Assembly (NCBI RefSeq): GCF_026343185.1
Contig: NZ_JAPEMA010000001.1
Location: 4,712,001 to 4,776,000, forward strand
DNA length: 64,000 bases
Source: Streptomyces sp. NBC_00091
GTDB taxonomy: Bacteria; Actinomycetota; Actinomycetes; Streptomycetales; Streptomycetaceae
Direction: 5' to 3'
The first letter of the stretch is position 1, and every line of letters starts with the position of its first letter. The notes below the pieces were generated by a model that did no database searches, had not been told where the DNA came from, and saw nothing but the letters and a program-made list of their open reading frames with translations. This document shows positions 36,423-45,241 of this stretch, piece after piece. Position numbers and translations under genes: made by a program.

Positions 36423-36680
36423 TTAGCGCTCGCGCTCCGAGCCCTCGGGCTGGACCCACTCGTCCAGCTTCACGACGTCCTTGAGGAAACCGCGGACCCC
36501 CAGGAACTGGGAGAGGTGTTCGCGGTGCTCCTCGCACGCCAGCCAGGTCTTGCGCCGCTCCGGCGTGTGCAGCTTCGGGTTGTTCCACGCCAGGACCCAG
36601 ACCGCCGCGTCACGGCAGCCCTTGGCGGAGCAGGTGGCGTCGGAGTCGGTGCGGGGCGCGTTCGTATCAGGGGAAGTCAC
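36423..36680 (-). CDS. Hypothetical protein, Cys/His pattern
   Basis: An 85-residue protein with C15-x4-C20 (ATCSAKGCRDAAVWVLAW) and a later CEEHREHLSQFLGVRG. The Cys/His positions suggest metal binding. It is soluble and acidic near its C-terminus. The GTG at 36680 has GAGG five bases upstream. I know no function. It is convergent with moaA. Confidence 0.72.
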   Translation of the reverse strand: MTSPDTNAPRTDSDATCSAKGCRDAAVWVLAWNNPKLHTPERRKTWLACEEHREHLSQFLGVRGFLKDVVKLDEWVQPEGSERER

Positions 36681-36705
36681 AGCCTCAACCCTACAAACGG
36701 AAGGG

Positions 36706-36743
36706 CGACGCCGGGCAGCCACGGGGGGAGCTGCCCGGCGTCG
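36706..36743 (-). terminator. Stem-loop terminator after the DUF3099 gene
   Basis: CGACGCCGGGCAG (36706-36718) and CTGCCCGGCGTCG (36731-36743) form a perfect 13-bp stem with a 12-base loop. It lies downstream of the minus-strand DUF3099 gene and upstream of the next minus-strand gene. Confidence 0.65.
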
Positions 36744-36818
36744 GTCCGTCGCTCCGACGGGGGATGCGGAGCGCGTAGGCAGTATGTCACGCAGGACCCG
36801 GCGGCGTGCACCGGAACT

Positions 36819-37151
36819 TCATGATTGATCTGAGCTTTTACTGAGGTTTCCCGGGTCCAGTGCGGGGCGCACAGGGGCGGGCACGAAGTGCGAGGGCAAC
36901 GAGGGCGTCGACTCGCGCCCGGCGTTGGCGATGACCACGGCGATGTACGGCAGCAGCAGGCCGGCGGCCAGCGTCACCATGGCCACGTGGCGCTCCACGT
37001 TCCACAGGACCACCGTGGCGACCACCGACAGGGTCCTGATGCCCATCGAGATGACGTACCGGCGCTGGCGCCCCCGCACATCGTCGGCGAGTCCCATCCG
37101 GGCCCCCGTGATCCGGAAGACCTCGGGCCCGTTCCGCTTCGTCCGCTGCAT
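36819..37151 (-). CDS. DUF3099 membrane protein
   Basis: A 110-residue protein with the actinobacterial DUF3099 signature EVFRITGARMGLADDVRGRQRRYVISMGIRTLSVVATVVLW at residues 10-50, then two membrane spans (about 37-52 and 57-78). Function unknown. The ATG at 37151 begins MQRTKRNGPEV, matching the usual start; an open frame continues upstream but is Arg/Gly-rich. Confidence 0.85.
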   Translation of the reverse strand: MQRTKRNGPEVFRITGARMGLADDVRGRQRRYVISMGIRTLSVVATVVLWNVERHVAMVTLAAGLLLPYIAVVIANAGRESTPSLPSHFVPAPVRPALDPGNLSKSSDQS

Positions 37152-37330
37152 GCTCCACCACCCGATCCGCCCGCCGGACACTCCCCGGTCCGGACCCTTC
37201 CACCGTACGCCGCCGGTCCGGAGGCGGGGAGAGGGGGTGTCCCCCGAACGGGGCTGTCCGAAATGCGCCGTTCGCCGCCGGCGTCGAGACTGGCCCCACA
37301 TGCGCACAACGCGCCAGGAGGAGGCTCGAC

Positions 37331-37609
37331 ATGCATTGGTTGTGGGCGATCATCGTCGGATTCGTACTGGGCCTGATAGCCCGGGCCATCCTGCCTGGCA
37401 AGCAGCACCAACCCCTGTGGCTGACCACCGTCTTCGGCATCGTCGGCGGCGTCCTCGGCAACGCCGTCGCGACGTGGATCGGGGTCCACGACACCCGGGG
37501 CATCGACTGGATCCGGCACTTGCTGCAGCTTGCCGGAGCGGTGGTCGTGGTCGGCCTGGGCGACATGATCTACATGGCCCTCCGGGGCGGCAGGCGCCGG
37601 ACGGCCTAG
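37331..37609 (+). CDS. GlsB/YeaQ/YmgE-type stress membrane protein
   Basis: A 92-residue protein with three membrane spans (MHWLWAIIVGFVLGLIARAILPG, TTVFGIVGGVLGNAVATWIGV and LLQLAGAVVVVGLGDMIYMAL), the transglycosylase-associated protein fold of general stress genes. GAGGAGG lies nine bases before ATG 37331. Its TAG stop falls in the left inverted repeat of the element at 37607-37798. Restoring the empty site (one TA) leaves the same stop, so the gene is not truncated. Confidence 0.87.
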   Translation: MHWLWAIIVGFVLGLIARAILPGKQHQPLWLTTVFGIVGGVLGNAVATWIGVHDTRGIDWIRHLLQLAGAVVVVGLGDMIYMALRGGRRRTA

Positions 37610-37798
37610 GCCCTGTCGTCAAAGTAGCGCCGGTAAGGCCCGCGGCGTCCGGTGCCGTGCATCGCAAGGCGGAGGAGCTCCCGAGTACTGGACGTACTTG
37701 GGTGCTCCGACAACGCGGCGAGGTGCGGTGCCGGGCGTCGCGGGCCTGGGGGCACCTCCCAGCGGTAGCTGGGGGAGGGACTTTGACGACAGGGCCTA
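37607..37798. mobile_element. MITE-like element with 19-bp terminal inverted repeats
   Basis: TAGGCCCTGTCGTCAAAGT at 37607-37625 is repeated inverted, perfectly, at 37780-37798. The 192-bp element encodes no protein and is flanked by TA, as for IS630/Tc1-type target duplication. The interior forms a long hairpin (GGCCCGCGGCG... pairing with ...GTCGCGGGCC). Bases 37746-37778 form a palindromic module also found at 53060-53092. I see no transposase in the window. Confidence 0.82.
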
Positions 37799-37883
37799 GA
37801 GCGGCCCGCGAGCGCCGCTCCACCCATGACGAAGGGGCCGGTGCGGACTTCGCGTCCGCGCCGGCCCCTCGCCTTCGCGCCCG

Positions 37884-39152
37884 TCAGGCGCCGGTGACCT
37901 CCACCGCGGCCAGGTTCTTCTTGCCGCGGCGCAGCACCAGCCAGCGCCCGTGCAGCAGGTCCTCCCGGGCGGGGACGGCGTCCTCGGCGGTGACCTTCGC
38001 GTTGTTCACGTAGGCGCCGCCCTCCTTCACGGTCCGGCGGCCGGCCGACTTGCTGGCGACCAGGCCGGTCTCCGCGAACAGGTCCACGACCGGGCCCAGC
38101 TCGGCGACCCGGGCGTGCGGCAGCTCGGAGAGGGCCGCGACCAGGGTGGCCTCGTCCAGCTCCGCCAGCTCGCCCTGGCCGAACAGGGCCTTCGACGCGG
38201 CGATCACGGCGGCGCACTGGTCCGCGCCGTGCACCAGCGTGGTCAGCTCCTCCGCCAGCGCCCGCTGGGCGGCCCGCGCCTGCGGACGCTCCGCGGTCTG
38301 CGCCTCCAGCTCCTCCAGCTCCTCACGGGACTTGAAGGACAGGATCCGCATGTAGGTGGAGATGTCCCGGTCGTCCACGTTCAGCCAGAACTGGTAGAAG
38401 GCGTACGGGGTGGTCATCTCCGGGTCGAGCCAGACGGCGCCGCTCTCGGACTTGCCGAACTTGGTGCCGTCCGCCTTGACCATCAGCGGGGTCGCCATCG
38501 CGTGCACGTGCGCGCCCGGCTCGACCCGGTGGATCAGGTCGAGGCCGGCCGTCAGGTTGCCCCACTGGTCGGAGCCGCCCTGCTGGAGCACGCAGCCGTA
38601 GCGCCGGTACAGCTCCAGGAAGTCCATGCCCTGGAGCAGCTGGTAGCTGAACTCCGTGTAGCTGATGCCCTGTTCGGACTCCAGCCGCTTGGCGACCGAG
38701 TCCTTCGTCAGCATCTTGTTGACGCGGAAGTGCTTGCCGATGTCCCGCAGGAACTCGATGGCGGACAGGCCCGCCGTCCAGTCCAGGTTGTTGACCATGA
38801 CCGCGGCGTTCTCGCCCTCGAAGGACAGGAACGGCTCGATCTGCGTACGCAGCCGGGTCACCCAGTTCGCGACCGTCTCCGGGTCGTTCAGGGTGCGCTC
38901 GGCGGTCGGGCGCGGGTCGCCGATCTGCCCGGTGGCCCCGCCGACCAGCGCCAGCGGCCGGTGTCCGGCCAGCTGGAGCCGGCGCACGGTGAGCACCTGC
39001 ACCAGGTGTCCCACGTGCAGCGAGGCCGCGGTCGGGTCGAAGCCGCAATAGAAGGTGACCGGACCGTCCGCGAACGCCTTGCGCAGCGCTTCTTCGTCGG
39101 TGGACTGGGCGAACAGCCCGCGCCACTTCAGTTCGTCGACGATGTCCGTCAC
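37884..39152 (-). CDS. tyrS: Tyrosyl-tRNA synthetase
   Basis: A 422-residue class I aminoacyl-tRNA synthetase. HIGH appears as HVGHL (LHVGHLVQ near residue 49), KMSKS as FGKSE ([10 protein letters not shown] near 235), and the C-terminal S4 RNA-binding domain is about 355-420 ([21 protein letters not shown]). The start is GTG 39152 ([13 protein letters not shown]), with GAGGAG upstream; this gives the normal TyrRS length. It is preceded closely by the pmbA/tldD pair on the same strand. Confidence 0.95.
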   Translation of the reverse strand: MTDIVDELKWRGLFAQSTDEEALRKAFADGPVTFYCGFDPTAASLHVGHLVQVLTVRRLQLAGHRPLALVGGATGQIGDPRPTAERTLNDPETVANWVTRLRTQIEPFLSFEGENAAVMVNNLDWTAGLSAIEFLRDIGKHFRVNKMLTKDSVAKRLESEQGISYTEFSYQLLQGMDFLELYRRYGCVLQQGGSDQWGNLTAGLDLIHRVEPGAHVHAMATPLMVKADGTKFGKSESGAVWLDPEMTTPYAFYQFWLNVDDRDISTYMRILSFKSREELEELEAQTAERPQARAAQRALAEELTTLVHGADQCAAVIAASKALFGQGELAELDEATLVAALSELPHARVAELGPVVDLFAETGLVASKSAGRRTVKEGGAYVNNAKVTAEDAVPAREDLLHGRWLVLRRGKKNLAAVEVTGA

Positions 39153-39204
39153 GGTTTCTCGACTCCTCACGATGTCCGAAAATGCCGAGCTCAGTCTAGG
39201 TGGA

Positions 39205-40596
39205 TCAGACGCCCTTGCTGACCGAACTCATGTTGAAGTCCGGGATGCGGACAGCGGGCATCGCGGCCCGGGTGAACCAGTCGCCCCACTCGCGCGGCAG
39301 GGTCTTCTCGGTCCGTCCGGCCTCCGAGGCCCGCGACAGCAGGTCCACCGGCGACTCGTTGAACCGGAAGTTGTTCACCTCGCCCGTGACCTGCCCGTTC
39401 TCCACCAGGTAGACCCCGTCCCGGGTCAGGCCCGTGAGCAGCAGGGTGGCCGGGTCGACCTCGCGGATGTACCAGAGGCAGGTCAGCAGCAGACCCCGCT
39501 CGGTGCCCGCCACCATCTCCTCCAGCGACTTGTCGCCGCCCCCGTCCAGGATCAGGTTCCCGAAGGAGGGGGACAGCGGCAGCCCGGTCAGGGCGGAGGT
39601 GTGCCGGGTCGTGGTCAGCCGGGCCAGCTCGCCGCCCCGGATCCACTCCGTCGCCGGTACCGGCAGGCCGTTGTCGAAGACCGAGGCGTCGTCGCCCGAG
39701 CTGTGCGCGATCACGAACGGCGCGGACTCCAGGCCCGGCGCGTTCGGGTCGCTGCGCAGGGTCAGCGGCAGCTCGGAGAGCCGCTCCCCGATCCGGGTGC
39801 CGCCGCCGGGCTTGGAGAAGACCGTCCGGCCCTCCACCGCGTCCCGGGCCGCCGCCGACCACATCTGGTAGATCAGCAGGTCGGCCACCGCGGTCGGCGG
39901 CAGCAGGGTCTCGTACCGTCCGGCGGGCAGTTCGACCTTCCGCTCGGCCCAGCCCAGGCGTACGGCCAGCTCCGCGTCCAGGGTGGTGGGGTCCACGTCC
40001 TTGAAGTCGCGGGTGGCCCGGCCGGCCCAGGCGGAGCGGGAGCGGTCCGGGGACTTCGCGTTGAGCTCCAGGGTGCCGTTCGGCTGGTCGTGGCGCAGCC
40101 GCAGGCCGGTCGAGGTGCCGACGTACGTGGTGGTCAGCTCGTGGTTGGCGAAGCCGTACAGCTCCCGGCCGCCCGCGCGGGCGCGGGCGAAGGCCTCGCC
40201 CAGGGCGGGGGCGAAGTCCGCGAACACCGCCGAGGAGGTCTCGGCCGGGGCGTCGCGGAAGTCCGGGGAGGCCGGGGTGCCCGTCACCAGCGGCTGGGCG
40301 TCCTCGGCGGGCGCGGCGGAGCGCGCGGCCGCCTCGGCGGCCCGTACCAGCGGCTCCAGGTCGGCGGCCGTGACGGCGGAGCGCGAGACGACCCCCGAGG
40401 CCGTTCCCTCCCTGCCGCCGACCGTGGCGATGACCGTCAGGGTCCGGCCGCGGGTGACGCCGTTGGTGGTGAGCGCGTTGCCGGCCCAGCGCAGGTTCGC
40501 GCTGGACTCCTCGTCCGCGATGACGACGCAGCCGTCGGCGGTGGACAGCTCCAGGGCCCGCTCGACGATCTCGTGGGGCTTCGTACGAATCGACAT
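39205..40596 (-). CDS. pmbA: PmbA/TldE-type metallopeptidase subunit
   Basis: A 463-residue protein of the TldD/PmbA (U62) family, the non-zinc partner of the heterodimeric protease. Characteristic segments are [35 protein letters not shown] and [23 protein letters not shown]. The HExxxH motif is absent, as expected of TldE. Its ATG and the tldD stop share one base (TGATG). Together they degrade unfolded peptides or mature small ribosomally made peptides. Confidence 0.9.
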   Translation of the reverse strand: MSIRTKPHEIVERALELSTADGCVVIADEESSANLRWAGNALTTNGVTRGRTLTVIATVGGREGTASGVVSRSAVTAADLEPLVRAAEAAARSAAPAEDAQPLVTGTPASPDFRDAPAETSSAVFADFAPALGEAFARARAGGRELYGFANHELTTTYVGTSTGLRLRHDQPNGTLELNAKSPDRSRSAWAGRATRDFKDVDPTTLDAELAVRLGWAERKVELPAGRYETLLPPTAVADLLIYQMWSAAARDAVEGRTVFSKPGGGTRIGERLSELPLTLRSDPNAPGLESAPFVIAHSSGDDASVFDNGLPVPATEWIRGGELARLTTTRHTSALTGLPLSPSFGNLILDGGGDKSLEEMVAGTERGLLLTCLWYIREVDPATLLLTGLTRDGVYLVENGQVTGEVNNFRFNESPVDLLSRASEAGRTEKTLPREWGDWFTRAAMPAVRIPDFNMSSVSKGV

Positions 40597-42119
40597 CAGC
40601 GTCCGGCCTCCTGGGTGGTGTTCAAGATGTTCACGTTGCGGAACAGGGCGGACGGACAGCCGTGGGAGACCGCCGCGACCTGGCCCGGCTGGGCCTTCCC
40701 GCAGTTGAAGGCGCCGCCCAGGACATAGGTCTGCGGGCCGCCGATCTTCTCCATCGAGCCCCAGAACTCGGTGGTCGTGGCCTGGTACGCGACGTCGCGC
40801 AGCTGCCCGGCCAGCTTGCCGTTCTCGATCCGGAAGAAGCGCTGCCCGGTGAACTGGAAGTTGTAGCGCTGCATGTCGATCGACCAGGAGCGGTCGCCGA
40901 CGACGTAGATCCCGCGCTCCACCCCGCCGATCAGGTCCTCGGTGGACAGCCCGCCCGGATCCGGCTGGAGCGAGACGTTCGCCATCCGCTGCACGGGCAC
41001 GTGCCCGGGGGAGTCGGCGTAGGAGCAGCCGTTGGAGCGCCCGAGGCCGGTCAGCTTCGCGATCCGCCGGTCCAGCTGGTAGCCGGTCAGGGTGCCGTCC
41101 TTGACCAGGTCCCAGCTCTGCGCCTCGACGCCCTCGTCGTCGTACCCGATGGTGGCCAGGCCGTGCTCCGCCGTGCGGTCACCGGTCACGTTCATGATCG
41201 AGGAGCCGTACTTGAGCTTGCCCAGCTGGTCGAAGGTGGCGAAGGAGGTCCCCGCGTACGCCGCCTCGTAGCCCAGCGCCCGGTCGAGCTCGGTGGCGTG
41301 GCCGATGGACTCGTGGATGGTGAGCCACAGGTTGGACGGGTCCACGACCAGGTCGTAGCGCCCCGCCTCGACGCTGGGGGCCCGCATCTTCTCGGCGAGG
41401 AGGGCGGGGATCTGCTCCAGCTCGGCGTTCCAGTCCCAGCCGGTGCCGGTCAGGTACTCCCAGCCGCGCCCGGCGGGCGGGGCGATCGTGCGCATGGAGT
41501 CGAACTCGCCGGTGGTGCCGTTGACGGCGACCGCGGTGAGCTGCGGGTGGATGCGCACGCGCTGCTGGGTGGTCGAGGTGCCCGCGGTGTCGGCGTAGAA
41601 CTTGTTCTCGTGGACGGCGAGCAGCGAGGCGTCCACGTGCGCGACGCCCTCGGCCGCCAGCAGCCGCGAGCTCCAGTCCGCGAGCAGGGCCGACTTCTCG
41701 GCGTCCGGCACCTCGAAGGGGTTCACGTCGTAGGCGGAGATCCAGGTCCGGTCGGCGTGCACCGGCTCCTCGGCCAGCTCGACCCGCTCGTCCGAGCCGG
41801 CGGCCTTGATCACCTGGGCGGACAGCTTCGCCATGGCCACGGCCTGCGAGGCCACCTTGGCCGCGGCGTCCATGGTGAGGTCCACACCGGAGGCGAAGCC
41901 CCAGCTGCCCCCGTGCACCACCCGGACCGCGTAGCCGAGGTCGGTGGTGTCGGAGCCGCCGGAGGGTTTGGCGTCCCGCAGCCGCCAGGAGGCGCTGCGG
42001 ATCCGCTCCAGCCGGAAGTCGGCATGGTCGGCGCCCAGCGCGCGGGCCCGGGCGAGCGCCGCGTCGGCGAGCGCCCGCAGGGGCAGCGCGGTGAAAGCCG
42101 CGTCGATGGAATGGGCCAC
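40596..42119 (-). CDS. tldD: TldD-type zinc metallopeptidase subunit
   Basis: A 507-residue protein. The active-site motif HESIGH (HESIGHATELDR near residue 270) matches the TldD HExxxH, and SPGHVPVQRMANVSLQPDPGGLS plus VVGDRSWSIDMQRYNFQFTGQRFFRIENGKL are family hallmarks. GTG 42119 is chosen (GGAGG six bases upstream). It is the first gene of the tldD-pmbA operon, divergent from fabG, with a palindrome at 42180-42197 in the shared promoter region. Confidence 0.92.
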   Translation of the reverse strand: MAHSIDAAFTALPLRALADAALARARALGADHADFRLERIRSASWRLRDAKPSGGSDTTDLGYAVRVVHGGSWGFASGVDLTMDAAAKVASQAVAMAKLSAQVIKAAGSDERVELAEEPVHADRTWISAYDVNPFEVPDAEKSALLADWSSRLLAAEGVAHVDASLLAVHENKFYADTAGTSTTQQRVRIHPQLTAVAVNGTTGEFDSMRTIAPPAGRGWEYLTGTGWDWNAELEQIPALLAEKMRAPSVEAGRYDLVVDPSNLWLTIHESIGHATELDRALGYEAAYAGTSFATFDQLGKLKYGSSIMNVTGDRTAEHGLATIGYDDEGVEAQSWDLVKDGTLTGYQLDRRIAKLTGLGRSNGCSYADSPGHVPVQRMANVSLQPDPGGLSTEDLIGGVERGIYVVGDRSWSIDMQRYNFQFTGQRFFRIENGKLAGQLRDVAYQATTTEFWGSMEKIGGPQTYVLGGAFNCGKAQPGQVAAVSHGCPSALFRNVNILNTTQEAGR

Positions 42120-42179
42120 GGAAGTCCTCCCGGGGTCGGGGCCGGTCGCCCCGATCATGTCGCGCCCGGGGCTTGTGTG

Positions 42180-42197
42180 CCTACATCTTTCTGTAGG
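42180..42197. promoter_or_regulatory. Palindrome between tldD and fabG
   Basis: CCTACATCTTTCTGTAGG is a perfect 6-6-6 inverted repeat in the tldD/fabG intergenic region. It may be an operator or an RNA hairpin. A second imperfect stem (GACAGAGCC with GGCCCTGTC) lies just beyond it. Confidence 0.4.
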
Positions 42198-42303
42198 GAC
42201 TCGACAGAGCCCGTCGTGAGGCCCTGTCGGAGCCCGATTCTCCGGATGTCGTGCCCGGCCTATAGGTTTTTGGTACTCAGACAGCTAGCGAAAGGGTGAT
42301 CCG

Positions 42304-43023
42304 TTGAGCCGCTCGGTTCTCGTCACCGGAGGAAACCGGGGCATCGGCCTCGCCATCGCCCGCGCCTTCGCACAGGCCGGCGACAAGGTCGCCATCACGT
42401 ACCGCTCGGGCGAGCCTCCGCAGGAGCTCACCTCGCTCGGTGTACTGGCGGTGCGCTGCGACATCACCGACTCCGAGCAGGTGGAGCAGGCCTACAAGGA
42501 GATCGAGGACAAGCACGGCGCGGTCGAGGTGCTGGTGGCCAACGCCGGCATCACCAAGGACACCCTGCTGATGCGGATGTCCGAGGAGGACTTCGCGTCC
42601 GTCGTCGACACCAACCTCACGGGCACCTTCCGCGTGGTCAAGCGCGCCAACCGGGGCATGCTCCGGGCGAAGAAGGGCCGCGTGGTCCTGATCTCGTCGG
42701 TCGTGGGCCTGCTGGGCTCGGCCGGCCAGGCCAACTACGCCGCCTCCAAGGCCGCGCTGGTGGGCTTCGCCCGCTCGCTGGCCCGTGAGCTGGGCTCCCG
42801 CAACATCACCTTCAACGTGGTCGCCCCCGGCTTCGTGGACACCGACATGACGAAGGTGCTCACCGACGAGCAGCGCGCGGGCATCGTGGCGAACGTCCCG
42901 CTCGCCCGCTACGCGCAGCCCGAGGAGATCGCGGCAGCCGTGAGCTTCCTGGCGTCCGACGACGCCGCGTACATCACCGGAGCCGTCATTCCCGTTGACG
43001 GCGGATTGGGCATGGGTCACTGA
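42304..43023 (+). CDS. fabG: 3-oxoacyl-ACP reductase FabG
   Basis: A 239-residue SDR that reduces beta-ketoacyl-ACP with NADPH in type II fatty acid synthesis. TGGNRGIGLAIARAF (residues 8-22), NAGITKDTLLMRMSEEDFASVVDTNLTGTF, ISSVVGLLGSAGQANYAASKAAL (Ser, YxxxK) and the C-terminal DDAAYITGAVIPVDGGLGMGH are all present. The start is a rare TTG, with AAAGGGTG seven bases upstream. fabI begins five bases after the stop, so the two genes form a core operon. Confidence 0.95.
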   Translation: MSRSVLVTGGNRGIGLAIARAFAQAGDKVAITYRSGEPPQELTSLGVLAVRCDITDSEQVEQAYKEIEDKHGAVEVLVANAGITKDTLLMRMSEEDFASVVDTNLTGTFRVVKRANRGMLRAKKGRVVLISSVVGLLGSAGQANYAASKAALVGFARSLARELGSRNITFNVVAPGFVDTDMTKVLTDEQRAGIVANVPLARYAQPEEIAAAVSFLASDDAAYITGAVIPVDGGLGMGH

Positions 43024-43028
43024 TCACC

Positions 43029-43799
43029 ATGAGCGGAATTCTCGAGGGCAAGCGCATCCTCATCACCGGGGTGCTGATGGAGTCGTCCATCGCTTTCCAC
43101 ACCGCCAGGCTGGCCCAGGAGCAGGGCGCCGAGGTCATCCTCACCGCGTGGCCGCGCCCGTCGCTGACCGAGCGCATCGCCAAGAAGCTGCCCAAGCCGG
43201 TCAAGGTCATCGAGCTCGACGTCACCAACGACGAGCACCTGGCCCGACTGGAGGGCCTCGTCCGCGACGAGCTCGGCGGCCTCGACGGCGTCGTCCACTC
43301 GATCGGCTTCGCCCCGCAGGACGCCCTCGGCGGCAACTTCCTGAACACCCCGTTCGAGTCGGTGGCCACCGCCATGCACGTCTCGGCGTTCTCGCTGAAG
43401 TCGCTGGCCATGGCCTGCAAGCCGCTGTTCCCGGCGGAGGGCGCGGCCATCGTCGGCCTCACCTTCGACGCGCAGTTCGCGTGGCCGCAGTACGACTGGA
43501 TGGGCCCGGCCAAGGCCGCCCTGGAGGCCACCAGCCGCTACCTCGCCCGCGACCTGGGCAAGGAGAACATCCGCTGCAACCTGGTTTCGGCCGGTCCGAT
43601 CGGCTCCATGGCCGCGAAGTCCATCCCGGGCTTCGGCGAGCTGGCGGACGTCTGGAACTCCCGCTCCATGCTGGAGTGGGACATGAGCGACCCGGAGCCG
43701 ACCGGCAAGGGCGTCGTGGCCCTGCTGTCGGACTGGTTCCCGAAGACCACCGGCGAGATCGTCCACGTGGACGGCGGCCTGCACGCGATGGGTGCCTGA
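43029..43799 (+). CDS. fabI: Enoyl-ACP reductase FabI/InhA
   Basis: A 256-residue NADH-dependent reductase completing the fatty acid elongation cycle. It has GVLMESSIAFHTARLAQEQGAEV, SIGFAPQDALGGNF, and the catalytic QYDWMGPAKAAL (Tyr and Lys) characteristic of FabI/InhA. The protein is the target type of triclosan and isoniazid. It follows fabG by five bases and precedes a strong terminator. Confidence 0.95.
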   Translation: MSGILEGKRILITGVLMESSIAFHTARLAQEQGAEVILTAWPRPSLTERIAKKLPKPVKVIELDVTNDEHLARLEGLVRDELGGLDGVVHSIGFAPQDALGGNFLNTPFESVATAMHVSAFSLKSLAMACKPLFPAEGAAIVGLTFDAQFAWPQYDWMGPAKAALEATSRYLARDLGKENIRCNLVSAGPIGSMAAKSIPGFGELADVWNSRSMLEWDMSDPEPTGKGVVALLSDWFPKTTGEIVHVDGGLHAMGA

Positions 43800-43819
43800 T
43801 CCCCGGACCGGCTCCGTAC

Positions 43820-43866
43820 GGCGGTGGCCGCGCCTTCCTCCCGGAAGGCGCGGCCACCGCCGTTTT
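43820..43866 (+). terminator. Strong terminator after fabG-fabI
   Basis: GGCGGTGGCCGCGCCTTCC (43820-43838) pairs perfectly over 19 bp with 43843-43861, loop TCCC, followed by GTTTT. Confidence 0.92.
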
Positions 43867-43974
43867 CGCGCGCCGCGGCGGCAGCCGTAAGGCCCTCGCC
43901 CGGCCCCGTTCGATCTGATTTTCGACGTCCGACCGGATCTTCCCGAGTCGAAAACCAGGACAGATGGCTGCAAA

Positions 43975-44457
43975 ATGACCACGTCGGGATCTTCCCGGCG
44001 CGTTCGGGGAGGAGGTACGGGCGTGCGCGCGAGGCCGAGCCGAGCGGTATCGCTGCTGGTCACCTCAGTGGTCCTGACCGCTCTCCTGGGTCCGGGAGCC
44101 GCCGCCCAGCCCGGCGAACGGGAACCGGCGTCCGGCCCCGAAGCGGCGGCCCGGGCCGTCGTGAACCTCGCCGACATCCCCGCCGAACCACCCGTACAGC
44201 CCCCGCGCCCCGCCGCCCGGGAGCTCTTCGGCTCCGACTGCGACACCGAGATCACCGGCTCGACGGTGGTCGCGACCTGCCACAACGCCTACCCCGAGAC
44301 CGACCTGCTCCGGCTGCACGTGGAGTGCGAGCGCTGGTGGGACGTCGACGGGGACGGCGCCCTCGTGCCCCTGGACCCGGCCGGCCGGACCCGGCTCACC
44401 GGCCGGTGCTGGAAGGAGGTCCGCACGGCCTGGGTCAGCCACCAGCGCACCCCCTGA
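43975..44457 (+). CDS. Secreted hypothetical protein
   Basis: A 160-residue protein. Residues about 20-45 form a hydrophobic signal (SLLVTSVVLTALLGPGAAAQ), then a Pro-rich linker, then a C-terminal domain with four Cys (GSDCDTEITGSTVVATCHNAYPETDLLRLHVECERWWDVDGDG and RCWKEVRTAW), likely disulphide-bonded. Also a GTG alternative start at about 44023 would shorten the N-region to MRARPSRAVS. No known function. Confidence 0.75.
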   Translation: MTTSGSSRRVRGGGTGVRARPSRAVSLLVTSVVLTALLGPGAAAQPGEREPASGPEAAARAVVNLADIPAEPPVQPPRPAARELFGSDCDTEITGSTVVATCHNAYPETDLLRLHVECERWWDVDGDGALVPLDPAGRTRLTGRCWKEVRTAWVSHQRTP

Positions 44458-44479
44458 ACGGCCGACGTGCCCTGACGGT

Positions 44480-45157
44480 CTAGCGGGAACCCCTGCCCAT
44501 GCAGACGAACGGGTAGCCCGCCGCCTCCGCCGCGGCCGTGTCCGCGTCCCCGCGCCGGATCGCCTCGATCAGCCGGGCGTGGTCCAGGTGGTCCGCCGCG
44601 TGCAGCTCGGTGCCGACGTCCGCCCGCAGCCAGTCCGCCACCAGGTCGCCGAGGTCCGCGTACAGCTCGATCAGCACCTCGTTGTGCGAGGCCGTCACCA
44701 CCGCCATGTGCAGGCTCACGTCCGCCGCCACGAACAGCTCCGCGTCCCCCCTCTCCCACGCCTCCTCGCGCCGCGCCAGCAGCGCGTCCAGCTGTACGAG
44801 GTCCCGCCCGGTCCGCCGCTCCGCGGCCAGCCGGGCCGCCGAGGACTCCAGGGTCGAGCGCAGCTCCGCGATGTGCCGGGGGTCCGCCCCCGCGAAGCGC
44901 CGGTGCATCACCCCGGCCAGCTCGCTGGTGGCGATCACGTACGTACCCGAACCCTGGCGGATGTCCAGGAGCCCGTTGTGCGCGAGGGCGCGGACCGCCT
45001 CCCGCACGGTGTTGCGGGCGACGCCCAGCAGCTCCACCAGCTCGGGCTCGGTGGGGATCCGGCTCCCGACCGGCCATTCACCGGACGTGATCTGGTTCCT
45101 CAGCTGGGCGATCACCTGATCGACGAGCGCGGATCGCCGGGGCGAGGTCAGCGGCAT
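44480..45157 (-). CDS. GntR family (FadR/FCD) transcriptional regulator
   Basis: A 225-residue repressor-type protein. The winged HTH is at residues 8-70 (ALVDQVIAQLRNQITSGEWPVGSRIPTEPELVELLGVARNTVREAVRALAHNGLLDIRQGSGTYV). The FCD ligand domain follows (IAELRSTLESSAARLAAERR; DVSLHMAVVTASHNEVLIELYADL), with metal-type Asp/His residues. It is divergent from the CynX-type MFS gene, and inverted repeats at 45215-45235 are candidate operators. Confidence 0.9.
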   Translation of the reverse strand: MPLTSPRRSALVDQVIAQLRNQITSGEWPVGSRIPTEPELVELLGVARNTVREAVRALAHNGLLDIRQGSGTYVIATSELAGVMHRRFAGADPRHIAELRSTLESSAARLAAERRTGRDLVQLDALLARREEAWERGDAELFVAADVSLHMAVVTASHNEVLIELYADLGDLVADWLRADVGTELHAADHLDHARLIEAIRRGDADTAAAEAAGYPFVCMGRGSR

Positions 45158-45214
45158 GGCGGGTGGAATCCCCTCGAGGTCGACTGGACGAGACCGGGCA
45201 AGACTGGACAACCA

Positions 45215-45235
45215 ATCATCCCATGATTCTATGAT
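45215..45235. promoter_or_regulatory. Candidate GntR operator and MFS promoter
   Basis: ATCAT-CCC-ATGAT (45215-45227) is a perfect inverted repeat followed by a further ATGAT (45231-45235). TATGAT (45230-45235) is a good -10 whose predicted start falls at or near ATG 45242, suggesting a leaderless transcript for the MFS gene. Confidence 0.55.
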
Positions 45236-45241
45236 GGCTGG

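Noticed and set aside
37331..37609. Truncation of the GlsB-type gene by the MITE
   Set aside because: Removing the element and one TA leaves the same TAG stop codon, so the protein is unchanged.
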